Positions 1-12,547 of a stretch of 64,000 bases of DNA are shown in pieces. Each line of letters starts with the position of its first letter. The first letter of the stretch is position 1. A program made the position numbers and the translations under genes. Below the pieces are notes generated by a model. It ran no database searches, was not told the origin of the DNA, and worked only from the letters and a program-made list of their open reading frames with translations. The DNA is from Rutpela maculata (Eukaryota; Arthropoda; Insecta; Coleoptera; Cerambycidae): contig OW386287.2 in the NCBI GenBank assembly GCA_936432065.2, positions 188,231,729 through 188,295,728 on the forward strand, read 5' to 3'.

Positions 1-1840
1 TAAAATATACAATTGAAACTGTACATTTGTTGACATGTATATCCACATTAATACTAATAAAAAGACAATGTTGAAATTTACAATAAAAACATGTTGATAA
101 ATGGTGTGTTACATACGATAGATACTGGAGAAAGAACGGACTGGAACTCTTATGATATTACTTATAGAAAAGTTTAGAATCTCTTTAAAGTTGTATCTGT
201 AATTCCATATGTTTACAGATATAAGGGCAAGGGTGCATTTGCAGACACTAAACTGTAGATTTGTTGATGTATATTTCATATAAGTACTCATGAAAGGGCA
301 ACATGATAATTCCAAATAGCTCATTCGGAATTACTGTTTCATAACCGATTTAAAACTTAATAAAACAGATAAAATCCTGTCTGTATAATACTAATATAAC
401 TTATAGGAACGATAAAACCGCATCATTTTTTTTTTATAAGTTTCTATGTGGAATTTTTGGCTGGGTACTTTTTGAGTTAAATCGATTTGCTCTGATGTCA
501 AGAATCTACGGCTAAGCGTTGTCCCAATCTTTTCGAAACACCCTGTATAATGAATAAGATCAATATTTCAAATGAAGAGTACTATTTTTTAAAGATTTGG
601 CCATAATTAGATTAGTATGTAATATTAAATTGAACATTTCATTTGTTTTAAATGTAAAGTTCTAATATTCTTGTTTCAACACTATTCCTCGTTTTAAAAT
701 GAACACCTCAATATATTTCTTTTAAAATTGTGTTTGTCTTTGTAAATAAATTATGTTTCATTTAAAATTACCTTTTATTTAAAACAAAAATATTGATTTT
801 TTAAAACCAAAATAAAAATCAAATTATCCTAAGAATACATATAATTTTAAATTAAATTTAATACATTTAATCCAAAAAATAGCTGGACTCAATTTAAAAA
901 AAAAAAAAATTTATATCGATATAATTTATTTGAATTTTTGAGTCAAATTTATGTCCACAGCAAGAACCAACCTTATTTAATTATTCGTTCTTCATCTGAC
1001 CCCTGATGATTCAAGAAAGTCTGATGATATTGCAGTGGAGTATTTAGATTTTGATTGCCTATACAAATTTCCGGGCGAACACTCTCATAGACCTGTGGTA
1101 GAAGTGAGCAAATTGTAAGCAGATCCATCTACCAACATTTACCGTAAACTTGGAAAGGGCTTCACCATACTTTTGTTTAAGTTATTTTCTTTTTCAAATT
1201 TATGTTATATTTGTTCCAAAAGTAAAGTATTTTTTAGTTGAAATGATGCGTAGTTTTATATTTAGAATATAAATGTCTCTATTTGAATATACTCCTCTCA
1301 AGTTAAGCAGTTACTTTTCTTAAATTTTTCAATAAATACATTTAAAGAAACAAAGAATAATTCTACTATTTATTTCAAATATACCCATGTAATATTTATT
1401 CCAAGGCTAATACATTTTTAACTTAAAACTATGTAGTTTTCAATGAAGAATATGGACGTCTCTAGTTGATTACACTCCATTTAAGTTAAATATATGATAT
1501 TGTCAATTTTTTAATCATATGCATATATTCAAAAAAAGAATTATATTCTTGTTTCAAATGTATATAATACTAGTTCCAAGAGTAATGCATTTTTTTAGTT
1601 GAAATTATGCATAATTTTATATTTAGAATGCGAACGTTTTGATTTGATTATCCTCATATCAAATTAAAGAAATTAATCAAGATTTCGCTTTAGTTTTCAC
1701 AAATAAATATATTGTTTCAAACTAAGAAAAATCTCTTTTTTTGAGCAAATAACACATTCAAATTCCTGAACAAATAGGTACATTCAAAACAAAAATACTT
1801 TTTTGTATGTATGCTCCCTTCTGTGTCACAATTATTTCCT
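1..1840. other. AT-rich intergenic DNA, no gene seen
   Basis: No convincing coding sequence is seen on either strand. The stretch is dominated by A/T runs. An isolated mariner-type end (ACACCCTGTATAATG) lies near 539-553 with no partner nearby, so it is at most half of an old MITE. Confidence 0.6.
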
Positions 1841-4839
1841 AATAGACCGTGGGATAGTGACAGATTTTTTTAAACGTTTGATTCCTATCTGGCCTTTTGT
1901 GCCTGATTTGTATTAACCATTTTCGTGTTTATCAAACGGTTATCCAGGGCCCCTCAGCGGAAAACAAAAAAGAAAATTTCATGAAAATGAGCAATTTCAA
2001 ACGTTTTGTTCCTATCTGGCGTCAAGTTAGACTTACGTTTTAAAGAAAAACATCCGACGGAAGCTTATCGCCAGACAAATTCCGTGGGCCGAAAGGACCG
2101 AAATTTCAATCCGAAGTTGTAAGAAAAAATGGTCAAAATCAAACGATTTGGTTCTTATCTGGGAATTGTATATATAGGTAAATAGATTATAATTATCGCG
2201 ATATAACAAACGCCAGACAAATTCCGAGGGCCCAACAGTGAAAAAATTATTATTGAAGTTGTCAACTATTCCGCGAAAATCAAACGATTGGTTCTCATGT
2301 GATATGATTTTTTCTGTAAAAATTAACCAAAACGAAAATGTATTGTATCATTCACAGACATTTTTAGTGGGCCAAACATATTTTAAATCTTAAAAGAAGT
2401 GCACGAAAAAAAGCCATTTTTTCAAACGATTTATTCCTGTCTGGCATTTGGATTTTAAAAAGATATGGTAATAACTAAACCATATTTCAAGTCCCAGACA
2501 AAAAGCGTGGGCCAAACATATTTTAAATATTAAAAGAAGTGCACGAAAAAAAAAACCATTTTCTCAAACGATTTATTCTTGTCTGGCATTTGGATTTTAA
2601 AAAGATATGGTAATAAATAAACCATATTTTAAGTCCCAGACAAAAAGCGTGGGCCAAACATATTTTAAATCTTAAAAGAAGTGCACGAAAAAAAGCCATT
2701 TTTTCAAACGATTTATTCCTGTCTGGCATTTGGATTTTAAAAAGATATGGTAATAAATAAACCATATTTCAAGTCCCAGACAAAAAGCTTGGGCCCAGCC
2801 GTAGATATGTTGACTGAAAGTATCGAAAAATCAAAAAACAGTCGTGTAAAAATCGATGCATTTTCAAACGATTCACACTCGTCTGGCATTTCATGAGCTT
2901 GTCATTGTAAAAGAGTATTGTTACATACTAGCAAAAGGACAAATATAAATTATTACATATTAATATTTAATTTACAACTCTGCACTACACCATAGAAACT
3001 GAGAGTCCTCGTAAGTCCGTACCTGTTTCATTCTCCCTTGGCGTAGGTAGTCAACCACACGAAAGTGATTTATTCTCTCATTTTAATGCACGCGACATAA
3101 GACACGTAAGATGTGATGTGGTAGAAACATATATGGTATGCATTGTTTGCGAGCGACGCTGCTTTTTATACTCCCCGCTCGTCCCGGGGTGATTTTTATT
3201 TATCGTTTGGTAATGGGGAACTTGCCCATTTTTTTTGTATTTCATTAAAGTGTGTGTTTATGTATAAAAACACGCCACATCGAATATCAGCTCTTAAATC
3301 GCAGTACTTACTTTGCAATAAATAATTAAAGTTGAAATCCTCGCTACTCCTCACGAAAAGCACTGTGACGTCAGATCGAGAAACTAGTCTCGCGTGGGGA
3401 CCCACAGATGGTGTACTTTAGCCGAGCGGTATGTCTTCACCCTAATTAATAGACTGGGTGACGGTTGGCTTTGAGACATCCGTATATTTGGTCTTTTGCT
3501 CTTTATGTTAGAGAAAAAATTAAAAAAGTGTCGGAAAGCTCAATCAACTCTCTTTACATAAGCTATCTACAAATTTTTCGAAAAAAACAATAATTATCGA
3601 GATATTCGAGGAAATGTAGGAAATTACATGTTTTCCTATAATGTATGTAAATCTAAAAAAAATATTTTTTCTCAGAAACCTTTGTTTCGAAGGACCGAGA
3701 TTAACGGAACGTCAAAGTAGTACATGATATTAAGTGAACATCATATATGAGATCGATTTCAATTAATTACCGATTAATTACGGTAACAAAATGGAGAAAT
3801 TTTACCCAAAAAAAAGTCCCAAATCCCGCCCCCCTCTAATTTCTTAATTTTTGTCGGAATTAAAAAAATTAAAAAAAGAGTTTTAGCAAATTGTATTCTA
3901 TTTAAATTAGCTAGAGTAGTCTTTTGACGTAGGAGCCAGGATTAAAAAGTTGCCAACTGTAGAACCTCAAAATTTGTGATATATCTACAGCTGCGCCCCA
4001 GATTTTTATCTGGCACTTGAAATATGGTTTGTTTATTAACATATCTTTTTAAAAAAATAAATCCCAGACGAGTGTAAATCGTTTGAAAATGCATCGATTT
4101 TTACACGACTGTTTTTTGATTTTTCGATACTTTCGCTCAACATATCTACGTCTGGGCCCAAGCTTTTTATCTGGGACTAGAAATATGGCTTATTTATTAA
4201 CATATCTTTTTAAAATCCAAATGCCAGACAGGAATAAATCGTTTGAAAAATGGCATTTTTTTCGCGCTTTTCTTTTTGTCTGGCTATCCAGGGGACCCAG
4301 CCAATTCGTCTGGGAATCTTAAACTGAAACTACGTATTGCCTAATATTAACAAAAAAACAAATGCCAGACGAATGTAAATCGTTTGATTTTCGCGGAATA
4401 GTTGACAACTTCAATAATATTTTTTTCACTGTTGGGCCCTCGGAATTTGTCTGGCGTTTGTTATATCGCGATAATTGTAATCTATTTACCTATATATACA
4501 ATTCCCAGATAAGAACCAAATCGTTTAATTTTGACCATTTTTTCTTACAACTTCGGATTGAAATTTCGGGCCTTCCGGCCCACGGAATTTGTCTGGCGAT
4601 AAGCTTCCGTCGGATGTTTTTCTTTAAAACGTAAGTCTAACTTGACGCCAGATAAGAACAAAACGTTTGAAATTGCTCATTTTCATGAAATTTTCTTTTT
4701 TGTTTTCCGCTGAGGGGCCCAGGATAACCGTTTGATAAACACGAAAATGGTTAGTACAAATCAGGCACAAGAGGCTCCCAAAAGGCCAGATAGGAACCAA
4801 ACGTTTAAAAAAATCTGTCACTATCCCACGGTCTATAAT
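1841..4839. mobile_element. Long foldback element, ~1 kb and ~0.8 kb arms
   Basis: The segment starting AATAGACCGTGGGATAGTGA at 1841 reappears as its reverse complement ending near 4839, and similarity continues inward to about 2890 on the left and 4005 on the right. The arms are studded with short modules of the form CCAGACAA...GGGCCC and CAAACGATT...GTCTGG. The loop (about 2895-4000) is unrelated AT-rich DNA with no convincing gene. Arms differ by substitutions and indels, so this is an old biological inverted repeat rather than a sequencing fold-over. No transposase is seen; it is probably a non-autonomous foldback element. Confidence 0.85.
2347..2785. repeat. ~141-bp tandem repeat inside the left foldback arm
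   Basis: The word GCCAAACATATTTTAAAT recurs at 2371, 2511 and 2653, giving periods of 140 and 142 bp, and the rest of the unit (AAGAAGTGCACGAAAAAAA, GTCTGGCATTTGGATTTTAA) recurs in step. The right arm (about 4170-4310) keeps far fewer copies, so the array expanded after the arms formed or contracted in one arm. Confidence 0.85.
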
Positions 4840-4864
4840 AATGAATTCATATTTCAACAAGATA

Positions 4865-5789
4865 ATTGACGATTTGCACGAAAGAAAGTTTGGTAAAAAG
4901 TCTCTAGATTGGTATCACTGTAATTCACTGCACATGTTGACCAACTCGTCTAATTTCCAAACTTTGCAATAATTAAATACCTATAATATAATAATCATAA
5001 CATTGTTTTCATTATCTTTAATGGTAATCCTACTTCCATTGAAAATAATTAATCTTTATTAGGTTGTTTCGTTGTCTACAATATTTAAAAAATGTCGAAT
5101 TATGAATTTTGTCAATCACTGCTGCCAACTCTTCTAAACTGAGAGCTGGAAACAGTATTTGACAAATTGCATAATTCGACATTTTTTAAATATTGTAGAC
5201 TACGAAACAACTGAATAAATATGATTTATATTCAATGGAAGTAGGTTTAACATTAAAGATAATGAAAACAATGTTATGATTATTATATTATAGGTATTTA
5301 ATTGTTGCAAAGTTTGGAAATTAGACGAGTTGGTCAACATGTGCAGTGAATTACAGTGATACCAATCTAGACAAGTTTTACCAAACTTTCTTTCGTGCAA
5401 ATCGTCAATTGACGATTTGCACGAAAGAAAGTTTGGTAAAAAGTGTCATGGCGCACAGTATAATGGTATCACTGTAATTCACTGCACATGTTGACCAACT
5501 CGTCTAATTTCCAAACTTTGCAACAATTAAATGCCTATAATATAATAATATCGTTTTCATTATCTTTAATGTTAAACCTGCTTCCATTGAATATAAATCG
5601 TCTCTATTAGGTTGTTTCGTAGTCTACAATATTTAAAAAACGTCGAATTATGCAATTTGTCAAACACTGTTTCCAACACTCAGTTTATTAGAAGAGTTGG
5701 CAGCAGTGATTGACAAATTGCATAATTCGACGTTTTTTAAATATTGTAGACTACGAAACAACCTAATAAAGATGATTTATATTCAATCC
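4865..5789. mobile_element. Alternating palindrome of a ~260-bp unit (four half-copies)
   Basis: A unit beginning ATTGACGATTTGCACGAAAG is present at 4865 (+), ending at 5408 (-), starting at 5409 (+), and truncated on the right near 5789 (-). The centre at 5408/5409 is an exact junction (AAATCGTCAATTGACGATTT). The other two symmetry centres (about 5140 and 5690) carry short unique loops. This is a stem-loop array made from one MITE-like unit. No coding sequence is seen. Confidence 0.85.
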
Positions 5790-6300
5790 CCACTACCACC
5801 CCCTTATCACCACACCCACCCCACTACCGATGTGGGGTATCGTTTTGTGGGTTTTTGGGGTAGAGGATTTCAAATATTATATTATTAAAGTTCCATAAAC
5901 AATAATTTCCACATACAAAATTTTTTCGTTGTGAGTGACTTGGATAGAAAATCTGGATGCGGAAGTAGTGATTCCTTGGGCAGCGGTTTTTTAAAATGTT
6001 AAACAACAAATTTTTGTTAATGTTATAACGCAGTGCAACTTGACATTGGCCATCTATCATTTACTATAGCAATAACTACAGCATTACAATAGAAAATAAA
6101 ATAAAAGTGCTAACTGATTTATTTCGGCAACTCATTACATAATCAAATAAAGACAAATTTACATTAGAAAAAAAATAGTTGTCCTATTTTTTTTGCTCAC
6201 GACCGTACCTAATTCGTAATTTTATAAACTGCATTAATTTTTCAACAATTTATATAACTTTGAATTGAAATTAATAAATTTTCGTTAGGTATTTCCATTT
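5790..6300. other. Non-coding, C-rich then AT-rich
   Basis: A C-rich run (about 5779-5830, CCACC-type repeats) is followed by ordinary AT-rich DNA. No gene or RNA is recognised. Confidence 0.5.
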
Positions 6301-7620
6301 AAAACAGCGTTTCGCAGTCTGTGCGACGCGCCGTGACGCGCCAGCTTCGCATCCGTTAGGTACCTACCGCAGCCAGAGGCACATTCAAATGTGCCTCTCG
6401 CGATTGCCAAAATCAAGCTATTCCAATTATTTGTATGTAGGTAGGCTTTCTGCAATGCACACTTAACTTAATAGTGAGCTGAAAAAGGGTGACCTGAGGC
6501 ATAGTGACGGCGACAGCCGAAAAGCGCATCACAATTTGGCGCCCGAGCAGGGACCGTGCCTTTATAACACAGACCGCTGGAAACCGAAATCCGCGAACAA
6601 GCAGTATACAGGTACCATAGATCTGCGCAGAAGGACACAGACGATTGTCTGCATAAACCGTACAAGAAGACTCAAACCGGATCGAAAACCGTGAAGATTT
6701 ATTAGGAGGAATCCGAAGAAGAAAGTAGCTACCGAAGATAACCAAGGCAACGAGAAGCAGCCGAGATAGGCAAGTGAGGTATCAAAGGATAGGTAATCGA
6801 GGGTCAGGAACCGATTACGACGACTCCCGAGTGGCTCAGAGTACTCCCGAAGAGGTTATTAGCTGTTTTATGGCTATTCCAGGATTTTTGGAAGTGAACG
6901 ATTGTTTCAGTGGAGTTAAGATACGCGAAGGCTGCATACCTGAAGGGAAAACTCGAACTCCACCCGAACATATCCGAGGTCACCCGAGGATACCCGAACA
7001 CAAGCCCGCCTTGTGGGGTGTCGTTTTCAAGATTTTTGGATCTCAGGAATCGATTGGAACCGTCAGAAATACGATCCGACCAACGGTTCCGGGGAAAAGC
7101 GTGCCACGGTCAAGATAGGAGTCGGAACCGAATAAAAACGATATTACGTGATTATCTGACTCCAGTCGGGCTATACCATCTAAGTCTATTTTTACCGACC
7201 TTCCGGATTCCGCCCGGCATACTTGACGACTCCGGTGTCCGGAGATACCACACGTTTGACCCCTCGTTTTGCAGGAAACCTTGCAGTTCTAAATATTTTT
7301 TACGTGTGATTCTTTGAAAAGTGATTTATTTGATAACCTGTATAAAATGAATATTTATAAGGAATCGATTGACATTAATTTCAGAACGATCCGACTACGC
7401 ATTCCGGAAAAAGGTGTACCAAACCCAGAGTAAAAACCGCCATCTTTCGACTCTAGGGACCGTAACACACCATATATTAGGGAACGAGTCGGACATCTCT
7501 ACTTTCACTGGAATACCCCAGATTTTTTGAAGATTTGACCAGACTATTAGCCAACATGACTGAAAAGGATACACTCAACCCAGAAACCGATAAACGCGTC
7601 ACAGTTATATTTGTAATGTT
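6300..7620 (+). mobile_element. 5' portion of an LTR retrotransposon (LTR end, primer site, leader)
   Basis: The segment is clearly more GC-rich than its flanks. A primer-binding site is seen at 6537-6554, preceded by a CA-ending sequence (CGCATCACA) suitable as an LTR 3' end. The leader after it contains a ~318-bp direct duplication: the block from GGAATCGATTG through GATCCGAC and TTCCGG to GTAAAAACCG/ATAAAAACGA near 7040-7140 is repeated near 7360-7440. A short open start at 7557 (MTEKDTLNPETDKRVT) could be the beginning of gag but is cut off after about 30 codons. No RT, integrase or 3' LTR is found here, so this is a truncated copy. The 5' limit is uncertain. Confidence 0.5.
6537..6554 (+). 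promoter_or_regulatory. tRNA-Lys type primer-binding site of the LTR element
   Basis: TGGCGCCCGAGCAGGGAC differs by one base from the classical site complementary to the 3' end of tRNA-Lys3. It follows a CA terminus by three bases, the expected place for priming of minus-strand DNA synthesis in LTR elements. Confidence 0.65.
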
Positions 7621-8518
7621 GAGTTTTATTTCAAAAGTATGCCAATTTTAAGTTTTAACTTGCGAGCTAGCCAGGTAAATACAAAAGTAAAGTTTTGATG
7701 AAGTAAATAATTTTTTTTAAATAAATATAAATGGGATTTAACCCGTTTTACATTCATTTTTGGAGTAGCTTAAAAATGAGGAATGGATCATTAGAGTAAA
7801 AGAGAACACATATTTTTTAAATGAAAATTTATTTCTAAGAACAAAAAAATCTAGTACAATTTGGTCTTGCATCGTTAGTTTTAAAATAATCACTTGGCTT
7901 ATTATTACATAACAATATCAACATATATGTATAGTTTTTCGCCTATATTTGAACAAATTTTGGTTTATTTTACAAGTGCAATATTAATTTTCAGCACTAT
8001 CTAAACTATAGTTACAATAGGTATGTATTTCTTAAATATAAGTTTTATTTTACGCTAAAATTAAATAAATAATACCTTTTATTATAATTCACGCCACTTT
8101 GATAACTTATAAAAAATTACATAACAATTTATTAATGTTACTAATAATATTAATATAAACATAATATATTTTAGTATATTTCATTTTATATGCATACAAA
8201 ACCGTACTTTACAAGTACAACAGAGTTTTAAAATCTCAACCTTATACAGTTAAAATGAAATAGACTGCGAGATAAAAAAATGAACACTGGCTTGTTACAT
8301 AATAGAAGAAATTAAATCAAGTTTTATCTGTGTACCAGGTGTAACTGAAACTAAATCTTTTCTTTCCTAAATGTGTTAAACGCTTATAGAAAATTTGAAG
8401 GGCTTAAAGGTGGGTATTTAAATAAGGAAAAACAATATATTAGAGCAGTCAAGGAAGCACATTTCGTCAGTTTTTTTTTCTCCATTCGGCATGCCTATTT
8501 AAAAAAAACCTTCCTATA
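7621..8518. other. AT-rich DNA, no gene seen
   Basis: Nothing beyond low-complexity A/T runs is recognised; the longest open frames have no recognisable domain or codon structure. Confidence 0.5.
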
Positions 8519-8969
8519 TACAGTGTCCGCCATAAAGTTGGCTACAGATAGCGACACGACCAGACCAATTCTTTTAAATTTATTTCCAGCAAAGTGTCTA
8601 TTTCACAAATATTTGATTAGTTTTGACACAAACTTATGTAATTTAGTTGAAAAAAGCTATTTCCAAGCAAAAAAGAACATATTTATTTTTCATAGTAATA
8701 GTACGAGTAAAAATTTGTATTTTTTTAAATGTTCATAAATAGGGTACTCATTAGATTCTAAGCACTTTTTTTAAATAAAATTTTTCGATTCTTGTCAATT
8801 TGACCTATTTTTTGTACCACCGTCAACTATTTTTTATATTCCCGCCAAATCGGTGATCACATGCTAAAATGTATTTTTTTGGTTATCAGACATGCAGAAA
8901 ATGGATTTTTTAGAAATCTCAATAATACAAATTTTTCCATATATAGCCAACTTTATGGCGGACACTGTA
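8519..8969. mobile_element. Tc1/mariner-type MITE
   Basis: Near-perfect terminal inverted repeats TACAGTGTCCGCCATAAAGT and its reverse complement bound a ~450-bp non-coding element at TA dinucleotides (left ...TATA, right GTATAC...). Size, TA flanks and the ACAGTGTCC-type end are typical of mariner-derived MITEs. No transposase is encoded. Confidence 0.85.
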
Positions 8970-8971
8970 TA

Positions 8972-9816
8972 CAGTGTGTACCTTTGTAGTTTAGTTATTA
9001 ACAAAAAAATGTATTTTAAATTTAGGAAGGTGTACAGTGTATACACCTCTTCGAGGTAAGTAACTAAAAGCGCATATACATATTTATTTTATTCCATAGA
9101 CGTGCGGATTAGGGGGTGGAAATTTTCAGGTAAATCGTAATAGGAATTTCTTTATAAAAAATTATTACCACCATGTTATAGGGCATCCTTTAAAACCTCT
9201 TTGTGCCAAATTTTGTTAAAATATCTCTAGTAGTTTTAGAGTTATAAACAGGTAAATATCACGTTTTGTCAAGAATTAATGGTCTTAACTCGGATCGAGG
9301 TAAAATTAGAAACAAAGTTATTGGACATATTTTTGCTACAAATTTGAAGTAATAATCTAAAGCATGAACGTGAACGTACTCGCCAAAAAATTATGTCCGC
9401 TTACACGGGCCCTAGTCAGTTTACTTGTTTGAAATCTAGTCACCTTTCAAATTGTAAAAAAATATTTAATTTGACAGTAATGAAAACTAAGACATTGTAG
9501 TTTACTTCTGTCATTATTTGTTGTTCAAATAACTATACTATTTTAAATTACAAAAATTTTTTTAGCAAAATTTGGCAAAAATGGTTGCCCCATAAGATGG
9601 TGGCAACATTTTGTTTTTATAAAATAATTCCTAATGCGATTTACCTGAAAATTGACCTCACTTTCACCCCCAAATCTGCACGTATATGGAATAAATTAAA
9701 CAGGTATATGAGCTTTTAGTTACCTTGAAGAAGTGTACAACTTACCCAAGTTTGAAATAATTCGTTAATAACCGAGCTACGAAGGTGTTACCATGAAAAG
9801 TGGGGCACACTGGATA
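8972..9816. mobile_element. Foldback element with ~200-bp inverted ends
   Basis: The left arm starts CAGTGTGTACC and runs to about 9180. The right arm, its reverse complement, runs from about 9590 to CACACTG at 9816. Matching blocks include AACTAAAAGCGCATATACAT with ATATGAGCTTTTAGTTACC, and TTTTCAGGTAAATCG with CGATTTACCTGAAAATTG. It abuts the preceding MITE, so one may have inserted at the edge of the other. Confidence 0.75.
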
Positions 9817-12547
9817 TAAAAAAAAATCGAGTCGACGCTCTCGATTTAAATATAAGGAGTAAACTTCTGATCATGCCTTTAACGCATCGATTCCCTCTTT
9901 TAAAAGGAGCTCCACTTACAATATTTCTAAAATCTATAACAAACGAAAAAAAAGACTCTTTCAAGTGAAAATTGTGCAAGGGTTTGTTAGATGCACAGAC
10001 ATACAACTAAATTATTAAATTAACAGCCATCTATAATGGATCTTAAGCCACAGAATATTTTATACAAAAAAATAAATAAAAAAAAACATACAAAAAATTT
10101 ATAAAATATAAACGCATTCGGCTGTAGAAGGTAATACAAAAACTTAACCTAACCATTTACGTATTTTTAGACAAATTATAAAAATAAAAACGGCATAAAT
10201 GATTCGTTATAACTTGAAATTTAAAATGTTCATATTAAAGCCACAAAAAATGGAGTGGAATTAAATATCAATATTTACGAATATACTTAAGCGACTAAAA
10301 TAGTGCTAGAAAATAAATAAATGAGCACTAAAAAAATTGAAATTAATTCTATGAGTTGTTAAAAATACAAGAAAATATCGTCAAAATCCGAAATGTGTAT
10401 AAGTTTAAAAAATATACAGGGAATTGGGACTCCTATTTAAATTTCAATTTACTATTTTTTCAGTAGAAGTGATAAAAATTTGTAAAACGTAGACTTTTAT
10501 TTATTATGACAATAAGATCGGATTTTCGTAATTGAAATATAGTGCAACATGTATTCTTTTGGAATTCGATTTTTGTCAATTTGATCAGGACGAAAACTAA
10601 AAACAAAATCGCAATAATTAGAATGAGACAACGCAAGTGAATCACATAAAAAAAAATTAATATGTAGATTTGAAAGTATTAATTTCAAATATGCCTTTTC
10701 AATTTCTTTCATGGCGCGTGTGTCGCAGGCTAAATCATTATAATCTGACCTAATACACACATAGTTTTGTGCGAACACTTGCCTACGATAAAAACCAGAG
10801 AGCAACTTAGTTTTTCTTGTCCAAGTTTCCTGCCAATAAATGATAAAATAAATGATTTATTAGATCACCTACAAACAAAACAGTGGGACAAATAAAGCAA
10901 TCAGTAAAAAAATGATAAAAGCCCTACCAAATTTCACCGAAATGGAGTAATAAAGAAAGAAAAAGAAGGATGTGTTTCAGTTACGCCAATATCACATCTT
11001 ACGACTATGCAAGTCAAATTCGTTTGTTTAATGTATTTGAATCATAAATACCAAAGCGATTTAACGAATTTTTAATACTGTAAACTAATTTCAATGTTCA
11101 TTTTTCCTCCTACATTTTTAAAACAGAAAGCACAGTTAAAATACTTATACAATAAATATAAAAATATATACATATCAGGATCGCGCTCGGAAACAGTTTG
11201 GTAAATTTTACAAAAGCAAACGTTCGAAGTGGGCAGTAATAAATTGTGTCAAAACAACTTTTTCAGGTTATGTTCAAGTCATGCTACACCAGCCAAGGTT
11301 ATGTATCTTACATATTATTGTCCTACTAATTATTTCATCCAATATTTTAATGGAAGGCATTATTCTGAAGCAAAATACGACATAGTTCTTGATGAACATG
11401 ACGATGCGCGATGTAGTTCAAGAGGCTTGTCAAACGTCAAATTAAAATTGTCAAATATTTCAGTCAAATAGGAACAAATTTAAACGTTTGACGGAAAAAA
11501 CTGTTTTGAAATTTGTCAATGGTGTTTATAGGGCCCATTGTTAAGCATACTAAAAGTCCCCAATTCTATCTCTTGCGCTTGAGACGCCATCTTGAAAAAA
11601 TGGTGCTAACCATTAACGATATCGAAATTATGGTTCATATAAAAAATAAAGCTCATAAAATTTTGTGCAAAAAATGTTACATAATTTTTACCGTATCTAG
11701 TATTATACTCTTCGCCATTGCAAAAACGAATAGTACTGCAATTGATCGGCACATTTCTAAAACGCAAAAGCAAAAAACTAAATCAGAGCACCACATTTCC
11801 AAGATGACGGCTCGACTGCAACATATTGAGTTGAGGACTATCAGTATGTTTAATAGTTAGTAGGTTTTAATGAACATCTCTGGCAAGTTTCAAAACTTCA
11901 TCTTTTTTTTCCCTCTAATTTTCCCTATCTGACTGGAGTAAAAAAATTAATAAGACGTTCGAAAACTTAAAACACTATCCACATGTCACTATCTATTACT
12001 TTTTACTCCCACTTCAATCCTGTAAGGATTACGTTGAAGCACGATGTTCTCGAACTCGCTCCTGACGATAAAATTATAACAAGTAAAATGTATATAAGAA
12101 GCTATAAAACTTGTTAGGTACTTGTAAATGAAATGCTCTAATTTTATATTACGTATACTTAGTATAAATGTATTTAATCAGTCATAAGTAAAATGCAAAA
12201 ATTGTCACAAAACAGTGTTCTCTAAAAAATGTTTTATTTTTAATTCGCCTTTTGTGCATAGCTTTATTAGCATTTGTAGAACAAGATACAATTGTGAACG
12301 CAAATGATATACACGTATTTAAAAAAAAAAATCAACAATAAAAGCCAAAGTCTACATTAGGCCGAGCCGATTTTTTTTTTTTTTTTTAGAAATCTAACTT
12401 GTAATAGCTCGTAAAACTTGTTAAATGAGATGAACGTTGAAGAACGAGACTCTTGAATTCGACACATGCAATGTAACTCTCGAACAAATAAACATAGACA
12501 GGAGTTGATTCTTATGTGAAAACACTACGAAAAACATATTCTTGAGG
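9817..12547. other. 2.7 kb without recognisable gene
   Basis: Several open frames of 60-115 codons occur but none shows a domain, splice context or coding-like composition. Isolated words AAACTTGTTAGG (near 12109) and AAACTTGTTAAATG (near 12415) resemble the motif after recombinase-element hairpins elsewhere in this window, but no hairpin accompanies them. Confidence 0.45.

Noticed and set aside
3415..3485. tRNA-like A-box (TTTAGCCGAGCGGTATG) suggesting a tRNA gene or SINE head
   Set aside because: No matching B-box, acceptor stem or anticodon arm could be built; at best a decayed SINE head.
6413..7317. Overlapping open frames of 110-135 codons on both strands
   Set aside because: They follow from the higher GC content of the LTR leader; none resembles gag, protease or RT.
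11513..11860. 115-codon open frame on the plus strand
   Set aside because: No domain, no homologue I recognise, and composition is the same as surrounding non-coding AT-rich DNA.
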